Notes under the pieces: generated by a model
Database searches by the model: none
What the model saw: the letters and a program-made list of their open reading frames with translations, nothing else
Told to the model about the DNA's origin: nothing
Source of the DNA: Clostridia bacterium
GTDB lineage: Bacteria > Aerophobota > Aerophobia > Aerophobales > AE-B3A
NCBI GenBank assembly: GCA_009618505.1
Contig: WJOQ01000048.1
Location: 1-10,448, forward strand
Direction: 5' to 3'
DNA: 10,448 nucleotides
Part shown: in pieces, positions 1 through 6,143 of the stretch
Layout: each line of letters starts with the position of its first letter
Position numbering within the stretch: position 1 is the stretch's first letter
Translations under genes and position numbers: made by a program

Positions 1-62
1 ACCGGCAAGGCAGGCAAAAGGCAATCCAGGTCAAAAGGGTGGTGGAGTAGAGAAAAAAGGCT

Positions 63-142
63 TTGATACAGGCCCGTACAGGCGTTTTAACAGGGTAAGG
101 TGAGTTATATGACCCATGGAAAATACAAGCGGCTTGTATCAA
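63..142. repeat. Long-range inverted repeat in the unassigned left edge
   Basis: TTGATACAGGCC at 63-74 faces GGCTTGTATCAA at 131-142. The arms pair over 12 positions with one G-T wobble, separated by 56 bases. A third related stretch, TATCAAGCC, lies at 151-159. Nothing in 1-202 has a convincing coding signal. Two frames open at the left edge stop at 48-50 and 101-103 and could be the tail of an upstream gene, but neither tail is recognisable. The repeat could be an operator, part of a leader RNA, or chance. Confidence 0.3.
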
Positions 143-265
143 GAGGATTTTATCAAGCCAGTTAAGGAATAGCTAATTTTATGCTAACTTCTATCCTAAG
201 GGATGAGAAAGGAGATAAAATTGAAAGAGGATCACATTGAAATTATTGGAGGGGAGAAAATAATA

Positions 266-856
266 ATGGAGAAAATAACCTACAAAGAATTTAGGAAGAT
301 TCACCCTTACAAAAGCAAGTGGCTTACGTTCTTCGCTCCCGGTGAAGGATATTTCCGATTTGAGAAAGAGGGCACTCTGAACGCAAGAATAAGGCAAATA
401 TCCAGCCTATGGAATAGAGACATGCAATTCAGGGAAGACCGGTTTATTAGGGGATTTTCCGGTTTGGCTCTTTATATCTATAACCAAATCCTGACCTGGC
501 CAGAGAAAAAACAAAAAGAGATCCCTTTCTCTCAATGGAAACGAGCAATAGACAGGGCTTTGAATGGTGGGATGACAGAATTTGAGAGGCATAAAATTGA
601 AAAGACCAATATCGAAACGACATTCAGGAACGAAGGAAGAAAAACAATCTCTTATTGGAAAGGCAAAACAGAAAATCTTCTATATATCTGGCTCTCTTAC
701 GTGATCAAAGGAGACATTACTTTACAAAGATGTGCTGCTGAGGATTGTGAAAGGATATTTATTCCTTCCCGGAAAGATAACATCTGGTGCTCAGAAAGTT
801 GTTCAAATATCGCTAGTCAAAGAGAATATAGAATGAGAGCCAAAAACAAGAAATAA
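266..856 (+). CDS. Small protein with C-terminal four-cysteine (CGNR-like) zinc finger
   Basis: Probable nucleic-acid-binding or regulatory protein of 196 residues; exact role unknown. The C-terminus carries a treble-clef-like zinc site, C156-x4-C161 and C175-x3-C179, with the FIPSRKDNIWCSESC arrangement, followed by a basic tail ending RMRAKNKK. This pattern resembles the C-terminal zinc finger of CGNR-type and related small bacterial proteins. The N-terminal 150 residues look helical and I do not recognise them. I chose the ATG at 266 because GGAGGGGAG at 248-256 sits nine bases upstream. An in-frame ATG at 203 has a badly spaced site, and a TTG at 221 has GGAG at 211-214, so a product of up to 217 residues is possible. 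It stands apart from the downstream operon, separated by a promoter. Possible roles are transcription regulator, host-takeover factor or small defence protein. Confidence 0.75.
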   Translation: MEKITYKEFRKIHPYKSKWLTFFAPGEGYFRFEKEGTLNARIRQISSLWNRDMQFREDRFIRGFSGLALYIYNQILTWPEKKQKEIPFSQWKRAIDRALNGGMTEFERHKIEKTNIETTFRNEGRKTISYWKGKTENLLYIWLSYVIKGDITLQRCAAEDCERIFIPSRKDNIWCSESCSNIASQREYRMRAKNKK

Positions 857-865
857 ATAAGAGAC

Positions 866-894
866 TTGACAGAAAAAATTCCTTATGCTATAAT
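866..894 (+). promoter_or_regulatory. Consensus sigma70-type promoter with extended -10
   Basis: TTGACA at 866-871 and TATAAT at 889-894 are both perfect consensus hexamers with the ideal 17-base spacing. The TGC at 886-888 adds an extended -10. Transcription should start near 901. It reads into a structured leader and then the SpoVG/primase operon. This is the strongest promoter visible in the window. Confidence 0.85.
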
Positions 895-900
895 TCTAAA

Positions 901-1015
901 AATGGCAATTAAAGAAAAGGAGGCAACTGAGATTGCCCCCTTTCAGAAAGGCTTTTAAGGTCGCTGCCCCTGAAGATTCTCAATGAGATTCTTCCAAGCC
1001 TATTTTTTATTATTT
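901..1015 (+). ncRNA. Structured leader or small RNA with terminator-like end (possible attenuator)
   Basis: Immediately downstream of the consensus promoter, the sequence has three pairing elements. Hairpin 1 spans 916-943: an 11-bp stem with one mismatch and loop CTGAGA. Hairpin 2 spans 972-994: GAAGA and TCTCA arms with one T-T mismatch. An outer stem, AGGCTT 949-954 with AAGCCT 996-1001, encloses hairpin 2 and runs into a U-tract at 1002-1015. A competing hairpin, CCTTT 939-943 with AAAGG 947-951, would break both hairpin 1 and the outer stem. This could be a roughly 110-base small RNA, or a terminator/antiterminator leader controlling the SpoVG operon. I do not recognise a known riboswitch class. 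Confidence 0.5.
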
Positions 1016-1051
1016 ATAAACGGGATGGAGTTAAATGTCAAGGTCAAATAA

Positions 1052-1354
1052 ATGGAAGTGATAATTAAAAATTTAAGAAAAATCGACCATCCCCGGATAA
1101 AGGGGCTGGTTACGATCGAGCTAAAAGATATAGCCGAAATTGCCGGGATAAAGGTAATTAAAGGTGACTACAATCTTTATGCTCTTCCACCTAATCAACC
1201 GTATGAGGTGGATGGCAAGACGAAATATAAAAATATTATCAAGTTCGAAGGAACGCTCTGGAAGAGCATCCAGGAAAAAATTATAAAAAGGTTTGAGGAG
1301 ATAGAAGATGATAAAAGTATTAGAGATCGAGAGGCAGAACCATCACCGGATTAA
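1052..1354 (+). CDS. SpoVG-family nucleic-acid-binding protein, copy 1
   Basis: SpoVG-family protein of 100 residues. The family is small (about 85-100 residues) and known members bind RNA or DNA and regulate gene expression. Visible family features are the N-terminal strand with RKIDHPRIKGLVTIEL, then GIKVIKGDYNLY, then a C-terminal helix with LWKSIQEKIIKRF. The canonical MPS after the central strand is replaced by LPPN. The ribosome site is modest (AAGG at 1040-1043). The last 47 bases overlap the second SpoVG gene, which suggests translational coupling. It is first in an operon with copy 2 and the primase-helicase, so a role in replication or in controlling early expression is likely but not shown. 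The acidic C-terminal tail of about 15 residues lies mostly in the overlap. Confidence 0.8.
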   Translation: MEVIIKNLRKIDHPRIKGLVTIELKDIAEIAGIKVIKGDYNLYALPPNQPYEVDGKTKYKNIIKFEGTLWKSIQEKIIKRFEEIEDDKSIRDREAEPSPD

Positions 1355-1619
1355 GGCACTGGCCACAGTTGAAGTTGAAGGACTGGGAAGGGTCCACGGA
1401 ATAAAGATCATCTCCGGGAACTATGGCCTTTACTGCCACGTCCCCGATGTTAAGCTCCAAGATAAAAGCGGTGATAGCGTTTTTAAGAGTTTGATAGTTT
1501 TTGAAAGAAGCCTCTGGGATGAAATAAAACAGAAGATCTTAATGAAATATGCAGAGAAATTCATAGAAGAGGTAAAAGATGAAGAAAAATATACTAGAGG
1601 AAAGAAAGAGGTTTTTTGA
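1308..1619 (+). CDS. SpoVG-family nucleic-acid-binding protein, copy 2
   Basis: Second SpoVG-family protein, 103 residues, clearly paralogous to the gene before it. Shared elements in the same order are HHRIKALATVEV, then HGIKIISGNYGLY, then FERSLWDEIKQKILMKY. It keeps the VHGIK element seen in many SpoVG proteins, which copy 1 lacks. GAGGAG at 1295-1300, seven bases before the ATG and inside copy 1, is a good ribosome site. Its 3' end overlaps the primase-helicase gene by 41 bases. The pair may form a heterodimer or have split functions; this is inference from the duplication only. Confidence 0.82.
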   Translation: MIKVLEIERQNHHRIKALATVEVEGLGRVHGIKIISGNYGLYCHVPDVKLQDKSGDSVFKSLIVFERSLWDEIKQKILMKYAEKFIEEVKDEEKYTRGKKEVF

Positions 1620-3621
1620 GACTCTCTTTGAAGGCACCAAGGGCTATATCGAGATAAGAACCATTTTGGAAGGCAGAATTAAGCAATCCTGGTATAAGAC
1701 ATCAGAGATCAACAGGCTGCTGATCGAGTTGGGAAGCCGTTACTTTCAAAGAGTAAACACTTATTTCGGGGTGTGCCCGAGAACAATAGAAAAGGGAAAA
1801 GAGGAGAACGTCAAGCAGGTAAATTGCCTGTGGGCTGATCTGGATTGTGCCTGGGAGCAAAAACCAAACGAGCCTGCCCGGGAAGAAAGGATTAAAACTC
1901 TAGAGTCTTTTCAGCCAAAGCCTTCTATCGTGATAGACAGTGGACACGGATTTCAAGTTTATTGGCTCTTTGACAAGCCGGAAGATATAGACAGCCCGGA
2001 GGATATTCTGAGGCTGAAGGGCTACAACAGGGGTTTGGCTGAGGAACTAAAGGGGGATAAGGGGATTGACCTTTGCCGGGTCCTGAGAGTCCCGGGAACC
2101 AAAAACCTGAAGGACCCTAAGAATATCTTAGCAGTAACAATTACCAAATTCGAGCCTCAGATAAGGTATAGCCTGAAAGGGCAGTTTCTAGCGAGGTTCA
2201 AACGAGCAACGAGCAATAAGATAGAGAGAGTAGAAATCGACCGGGATTCTGCCGGCAACATTCCGGACAGGTTCTGGAAGATCCTGGATGAGAATACGAA
2301 AATCAAGGCTACCTGGAAGGGCAGGAGGAAAGACCTGAAGGATGAGACTAGGAGCGGTTACGATATGGCCTTGTCAAACCTTCTCATGCCCTTTGGGTTC
2401 ACCGATAGCGAGCTCGTGTCAATCCTTAGAGAGAATGAGTCGGGAAAGGGAAGGGAAGCCAAAGCGCAATACCTGGCTATGACCATAGGCAAGGCCAAGG
2501 CTGCCTGGGAGAAGCAAAAGAGAGAGGCAGAAAAGAGACTGAAGGATGATAAGGAGCGATTTCTGAGTCTGGGAGAGGGAAAGAAAAAAGCCCCCTCTAG
2601 CATTACAGCGAAGGAAGAACAGCCAAAATATGACCTTGCCAAAACTATCCTTCCTGCAGGAGAATTTCTTAAGATAGAGACCCCGGAAAAAAAGACGATC
2701 CTGAGTCCCTGGTTGAAGGAGAAGCAGATTATTCTTATATCTGGCTGGCGGGGAGTGGGTAAGACCTGGTTGGCTTTGAGCCTTCTTGACTCCATTACTA
2801 GAAAAAAGTCCTTTGGCTCGTGGAAAGCAGAGACTCCGGTTAATTGCCTATACCTGGACGCAGAAATGGCCAAGCAGGACTTAGACGAAAGGCTGCTTAT
2901 GCTCAACCCTGACCAGGAAAGGCAGAGCCAGCTTTCTATATATTCCAGCGAACTGGCTAACATCCTGGGAGACCCTAGACCCTGCCTGTTTGACCTCACC
3001 TGGCAAGCCTTGTTCAAGGACTTCCTGATTGTCAATCAGATTAATCTTTGGGTGGCTGACAACATCACTTCATTGACCCCTGGACTGGATGAGAACGCCA
3101 AGAGCGAGTGGGACTCTGTCAATCAATGGCTGCTAGAGCTAAGGTTTAGCGGTATTACTACTATACTTATACATCATCTAGGCAAGGGCGGCACGCAAAG
3201 AGGCACGTCAGCCAGGGAGGACAACATTGACATTTCTATACAACTGAATTACCCCCCTGGCTATGTAGATACAGACGGTTGCAAATTCGAGCTAAAATTC
3301 ACCAAAACAAGGTTGAGGCACAGCGAGCTAAAAGATATTAGTGACCTGCAATTGCAGTTGATAGAAGATGAGAAAGGCCGATCTACCTGGACTTATGCCA
3401 GTATTAGAAAAGAAACTGCCAGAGAAGTATTAATAAGACTTGACAGAGGTGACTCTCAAGCCATTATTGCTGCTGATCTTAACATTACTCCGGCTAGGGT
3501 ATCTCAGATAAAAATGGGGGCCCAGAGAGACAAAAAACTGGATTCTGGGAAGAAACTGACTGATAAAGGGAAACAGGCAATTGGAAAAGACGACTTAACT
3601 TTGCTTAACTACGAAAAATAG
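1579..3621 (+). CDS. Primase-helicase replication protein (RepB-type AEP primase + RepA-like ATPase + HTH)
   Basis: Replication protein of 680 residues fusing primer synthesis and DNA unwinding. Residues about 55-200 form an archaeo-eukaryotic-type primase: WADLD (85-89) supplies the metal-binding acidic pair, SGHGFQVYW (121-129) is the second motif, and RVPGTKN (170-176) the third. Gln126 stands where many relatives have His; I recall Gln in other plasmid/phage RepB-type primases too. Residues 255-305 (RSGYDMALSNLL) resemble a primase C-terminal helical domain. Residues 375-555 are a RecA/RepA-type ATPase: Walker A GWRGVGKT (389-396), Walker B LWVADN (490-495), and HHLGKGG (532-538). Residues 610-650 hold a helix-turn-helix that could bind DNA. 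AGAGG at 1568-1572 precedes the ATG, and the start overlaps the SpoVG gene. The last codons contain the first two origin repeats. Confidence 0.88.
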   Translation: MKKNILEERKRFFETLFEGTKGYIEIRTILEGRIKQSWYKTSEINRLLIELGSRYFQRVNTYFGVCPRTIEKGKEENVKQVNCLWADLDCAWEQKPNEPAREERIKTLESFQPKPSIVIDSGHGFQVYWLFDKPEDIDSPEDILRLKGYNRGLAEELKGDKGIDLCRVLRVPGTKNLKDPKNILAVTITKFEPQIRYSLKGQFLARFKRATSNKIERVEIDRDSAGNIPDRFWKILDENTKIKATWKGRRKDLKDETRSGYDMALSNLLMPFGFTDSELVSILRENESGKGREAKAQYLAMTIGKAKAAWEKQKREAEKRLKDDKERFLSLGEGKKKAPSSITAKEEQPKYDLAKTILPAGEFLKIETPEKKTILSPWLKEKQIILISGWRGVGKTWLALSLLDSITRKKSFGSWKAETPVNCLYLDAEMAKQDLDERLLMLNPDQERQSQLSIYSSELANILGDPRPCLFDLTWQALFKDFLIVNQINLWVADNITSLTPGLDENAKSEWDSVNQWLLELRFSGITTILIHHLGKGGTQRGTSAREDNIDISIQLNYPPGYVDTDGCKFELKFTKTRLRHSELKDISDLQLQLIEDEKGRSTWTYASIRKETAREVLIRLDRGDSQAIIAADLNITPARVSQIKMGAQRDKKLDSGKKLTDKGKQAIGKDDLTLLNYEK

Positions 3622-3935
3622 AAGTTAAAGCCCCTTAACTTTGAAACGCTCATTGACAAAGAATCTACATCTTTTAGACAGGAAAAAGTTAAGGACTCAT
3701 TTTTAATGTCCCCTTAACTTTTACTTAACTTTGCTTAACTCCATTCTTTCAACTGCTGAACTGACAAGCGTTGACAAAGTTAAGTTTACTTAGGCAAACT
3801 CAATAGTATAAGATTAAGTTAAGTCCCCCTGTATATAGGGGGACTTAACACTTAACTTTTGACCTTTTTAACGTTTGAAAGATAGGCTAGAAGAAGATTA
3901 AAAAAAGTTAAGGCCCGAAAAAGCGACTTAACTTT
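3593..3935. repeat. Iteron-like array of CTTAACTT, likely replication origin
   Basis: The octamer CTTAACTT, or its complement AAGTTAAG, occurs exactly ten times: 3594, 3634, 3686, 3713, 3724, 3777, 3816, 3851, 3905 and 3927 (first bases). Degenerate copies lie at 3604, 3622, 3734 and 3844. Larger duplications include ACTTAACTTTGCTTAACT at 3593-3610 and 3723-3740, CCCCTTAACTTT at 3631-3642 and 3710-3721, and CGACTTAACTTTG at 3591-3603 and 3924-3936. Opposed copies form inverted pairs: 3622-3641, 3684-3722, 3818-3849 and 3904-3935. The array starts inside the primase-helicase gene and runs into non-coding DNA. Such clusters beside an initiator gene are typical of phage and plasmid origins. A multi-site operator is the main alternative. 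I saw no clear DnaA box. Confidence 0.75.
3818..3849. repeat. Perfect 13-bp inverted repeat with C5/G5 stem inside the iteron array
   Basis: GTTAAGTCCCCCT at 3818-3830 pairs perfectly with AGGGGGACTTAAC at 3837-3849 across a six-base loop (GTATAT). Both arms begin with the iteron core. There is no run of T after it, so it does not look like a simple intrinsic terminator for the primase-helicase gene. It could extrude as a cruciform, act as a single-strand origin or primase start, or bind an initiator dimer. Confidence 0.7.
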
Positions 3936-4180
3936 GTGTTTTCAGTAATATAGATTCTGCTCTTTGAAAATTTATGTTACCTTAAGGTATAAAAATTGAC
4001 CCGTTTTGCTTTTTGAAAATTCTCCGAGTTTACCGAGCTCGGCTTCCGAGTTCATTATTTTGGGTAGCGTAACATTCTATCTAAACTGTTTGGTAGATAG
4101 AAATAAATATAAGTAGCTCTTTGATATAGTAGCAATAAAGGTTTGGTTAATTCTCTTCTGATATTCGACTCATTTACCTC
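3936..4180. other. Non-coding AT-rich region with palindromes between origin and recombinase
   Basis: No frame here looks coding. It contains a perfect 12-bp palindrome TACCTTAAGGTA (3978-3989), a 10-bp palindrome CCGAGCTCGG (4033-4042) flanked by CCGAGTT at 4024-4030 and 4046-4052, and a near-duplicated GCTCTTTGAAAATT (3959-3972) / GCTTTTTGAAAATT (4009-4022) with a third partial copy at 4116. AT-richness and palindromes next to the iterons are compatible with a melting region of the origin or binding sites for the recombinase. Confidence 0.4.
4075..4102. repeat. 28-bp dif/lox-like candidate recombination site
   Basis: TTCTATCTAAA (4075-4085), a six-base centre CTGTTT (4086-4091) and GGTAGATAGAA (4092-4102) form an 11-6-11 layout, with the outer nine bases of each arm perfectly inverted. 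This is the geometry of Xer dif sites and close to other tyrosine-recombinase crossover sites. It lies about 140 bases before a tyrosine recombinase gene. The arms do not match the Xer dif consensus that I know, so it would be specific to this element's own enzyme. A repressor operator is an alternative. Confidence 0.4.
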
Positions 4181-4228
4181 TTGACTTACCTAACATTTAT
4201 GATATAATAGAAGGAAATAGTTAGGTAA
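4181..4228 (+). promoter_or_regulatory. Recombinase promoter with overlapping 9-bp inverted repeat operator
   Basis: TTGACT at 4181-4186 and TATAAT at 4203-4208 are spaced 16 bases with a TGA extended -10 at 4200-4202. A perfect inverted repeat, TTACCTAAC at 4186-4194 and GTTAGGTAA at 4220-4228, brackets the -10 element, so a bound protein would block polymerase. Transcription should begin near 4215. This suggests repressor control or autoregulation of the recombinase. Confidence 0.7.
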
Positions 4229-4243
4229 AGGGGGTAAAGAATT

Positions 4244-4795
4244 ATGAAAGTCGAACCGATAAGGGACCGAAAGAAGATACTAGCAATAAAGCAGAATCTC
4301 AAGGCCAGAAGCGTAAGGAATTATCTACTGTTCAGTCTGGGAATGAATCTAGGTTTAAGGGTTAGTGATCTTCTCTCTTTGAAGGTCAAAGATGTTCTTG
4401 ATACTGACTATATCTATCTCAAGGAGAAAAAGACTAACAAACCTAAGAAGGTGAAGATCAACAAGGCAGCGAAGGAAGCGGTTGACTTCTATTTTAAGAA
4501 AGAGAAGCCTTACGATCCAGACCAGTTTTTATTTCGAGCTGAGAGATCAGGGAATCAACTGAACAGGATCAGGGTTTGGGAGATGATGAAAGAATGGTGT
4601 GAGGAAGCCGGCGTTAAGCAGAAGGTAGGATCTCATACTTTTAGAAAAAGTTGGGGATTTCACGCAAGGAAGCAAGGAGAGCCGATTGAGCTGATACAGA
4701 AGCGATTCGGACACTCTTCACCATCAACGACTTTGCTCTATATCGGAATCATTTCGGAAGAGATTGAGGATTTGGAAGATAGGGTTTGCCTGTAG
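4244..4795 (+). CDS. Minimal tyrosine recombinase (catalytic domain only)
   Basis: Site-specific tyrosine recombinase of 183 residues, expected to cut and rejoin DNA through a 3'-phosphotyrosine. Visible catalytic residues are Arg39 (GLRVSDLL), a lysine in the hairpin around 62-66, His131 and Arg134 (HTFRK), His157 (FGHSS) and nucleophile Tyr166 (TTLLYIG). All are intact. The N-terminal core-binding domain present in XerC/D or lambda-type integrases is missing; the protein starts straight into the catalytic fold, as in FimB/FimE-sized enzymes. The ATG follows a purine-rich AAAGGGGG site (4227-4234), and an operator-bearing promoter lies upstream. Its place between the origin and the packaging genes fits multimer resolution, DNA inversion or integration. 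A candidate 28-bp site lies at 4075-4102. Confidence 0.88.
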   Translation: MKVEPIRDRKKILAIKQNLKARSVRNYLLFSLGMNLGLRVSDLLSLKVKDVLDTDYIYLKEKKTNKPKKVKINKAAKEAVDFYFKKEKPYDPDQFLFRAERSGNQLNRIRVWEMMKEWCEEAGVKQKVGSHTFRKSWGFHARKQGEPIELIQKRFGHSSPSTTLLYIGIISEEIEDLEDRVCL

Positions 4796-4958
4796 CAAAA
4801 TAGAGGTATGGCCAGGGGTCAAATTTCAACCCAGGGTCTAACGCTCCTCAACAGCAGGGATTGTTCTATAAGGGCTGGTAGGATACTTCAAATTATCAAT
4901 CGAAGCCCCTAAAAACAGCCTTAAATGAAGGTAAATACTTTTCAGAAAGAAAAGAAAA

Positions 4959-6050
4959 ATGAACAAGATTTTAGCAATTAGAAAAGAGCAATTACCAGAC
5001 AACATCGAAGGGCTCAAAAACTTCATAATTATAGGAGAAGGAGTTCTGAAAGCGCACAGGTCACAGCTAAATATTATCAAAAAAATAGGAATGGCTCAAG
5101 ACTATTACAACTATTACAACGCTAGACTGTCCGATGGCCAGAGTGTAGCAACGATAGTCCTTGAAGCTCAAGGAAAGCTAGGAAAGGTATTATCACAAAC
5201 ATCTATATCGGAAAAGAGAGCAAGTTCTGCTAAGGGAACTTGTTCATTACCAGGTGATATTACCAAAAAGGAATCTCATATTGCGCAGTTGATAGCGAAC
5301 AATCCAGGGGTGGTGATAGAGGTAATTGAGAGAGCAAAAGACAACAGAGAAATTCCCACTACCAGGGAAGTTTTGGAAGAGATCCAAACACAGGCAAAAG
5401 AGGAAAAGAAACAGCAGATTATAAATTCCTACCTTCAGAAAGCAGAAGAATATACTAAGGATGATTCTATACAGATACTAGAAGGAGATTTTAGAGAGGT
5501 GACTAAGCAATTCCCGGACAACCATTTTGACCATATTGTGACAGATCCACCTTATACAAAAGAATGTCTGCCTCTCTGGAGTGACTTGTCCAGGATAGGA
5601 AATCGTATCCTCAAGCCTGGTGGGTTTTGCGTTACTTATGTTGGGGGACTTTTTCTACCAGAAATTTTTGCCAGATTGACTGAGAATCTGGAATATTTCT
5701 GGATGGTTATACTTCTTCACAAAATGCGTTTTCTTGTCCCTGCTGTTGTGGTAGGAAATTACTATCAAAGCGTGCTCATTTTTCAAAAAGCTCCCAAAAA
5801 AAAGTATGTTCTTACTTGTGATGTAATTCAACCTACACCTCTAGAAAAAGGTTTACATCCCTGGCAAAAGTCGGAGCGAGAAATGGATGAGCTGCTGGAA
5901 AAATTTACTCATCCAGGAGACCTGATTCTTGACCCTTTTGCTGGCTCCGGGACTACCTTAGTAAGTTGTCTCAAAAATAAGCGCAGGTGCATAGGAATTG
6001 AGCTTGAAAAGGAAAATTGTCAAATTATCAAAGGAAGATTAACAAAATGA
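4959..6050 (+). CDS. Beta-class N6-adenine DNA methyltransferase with phage-type N-terminal domain
   Basis: DNA methyltransferase of 363 residues using S-adenosylmethionine. TDPPYT (195-200) is catalytic motif IV, typical of N6-adenine enzymes; DPFAGSGTT (325-333) is the SAM-binding motif I; HPWQKSE (300-306) resembles motif X. Motif IV before motif I gives the beta order. The segment between about 205 and 290 should hold target recognition; the target cannot be read. Residues 45-80 (AQDYYNYYNARL, then VLEAQGKLGKVL) match a helical N-terminal domain often seen in phage proteins, alone or fused to methyltransferases. No restriction enzyme is next to it, so it is probably an orphan protecting phage DNA from host restriction or marking it for replication or packaging. 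The ribosome site is weak (AGAAAG at 4945-4950). Confidence 0.87.
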   Translation: MNKILAIRKEQLPDNIEGLKNFIIIGEGVLKAHRSQLNIIKKIGMAQDYYNYYNARLSDGQSVATIVLEAQGKLGKVLSQTSISEKRASSAKGTCSLPGDITKKESHIAQLIANNPGVVIEVIERAKDNREIPTTREVLEEIQTQAKEEKKQQIINSYLQKAEEYTKDDSIQILEGDFREVTKQFPDNHFDHIVTDPPYTKECLPLWSDLSRIGNRILKPGGFCVTYVGGLFLPEIFARLTENLEYFWMVILLHKMRFLVPAVVVGNYYQSVLIFQKAPKKKYVLTCDVIQPTPLEKGLHPWQKSEREMDELLEKFTHPGDLILDPFAGSGTTLVSCLKNKRRCIGIELEKENCQIIKGRLTK

Positions 6051-6075
6051 CGCTCATACAGCTCACATAGGCCTT

Positions 6076-6105
6076 TTGACAGATAAGGCTTTCAAAATAT
6101 ATAAA
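6076..6105 (+). promoter_or_regulatory. Candidate promoter for the packaging/head operon
   Basis: TTGACA at 6076-6081 is a perfect -35 hexamer. TATAAA at 6100-6105 lies 18 bases downstream and matches five of six -10 positions. It sits in the 93-base gap between the methyltransferase and the large terminase, a sensible place for a late promoter. GCCTT (6072-6076) and AAGGC (6085-6089) form a short inverted repeat over the -35. Confidence 0.5.
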
Positions 6106-6143
6106 AAACAGCACCCAGAAAAGTTTAGAAGGAGCAACTCATA

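Noticed and set aside
2358..3035. Long open frame of 225 codons on the - strand
   Set aside because: It lies wholly inside the primase-helicase gene, opposite well-conserved motifs, and its translation is Ser/Phe/Leu-rich with no recognisable domain. It is a shadow.
3771..3812. Promoters within the iteron array (TTGACA at 3653 and 3771; TTTACT/TATAAG at 3785-3812)
   Set aside because: The TTGACA boxes lack a -10 at a workable distance and the TTTACT/TATAAG pair is weak with no gene close downstream.
3593..3935. CRISPR array
   Set aside because: The repeats are 8-18 bases, irregularly spaced and in both orientations, with no uniform spacers and no cas genes.
4808..4912. 34-codon frame between the recombinase and methyltransferase
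   Set aside because: AGAGG is only one base from the ATG, too close to act, and the peptide has no recognisable features. I see nothing firm in 4796-4958.
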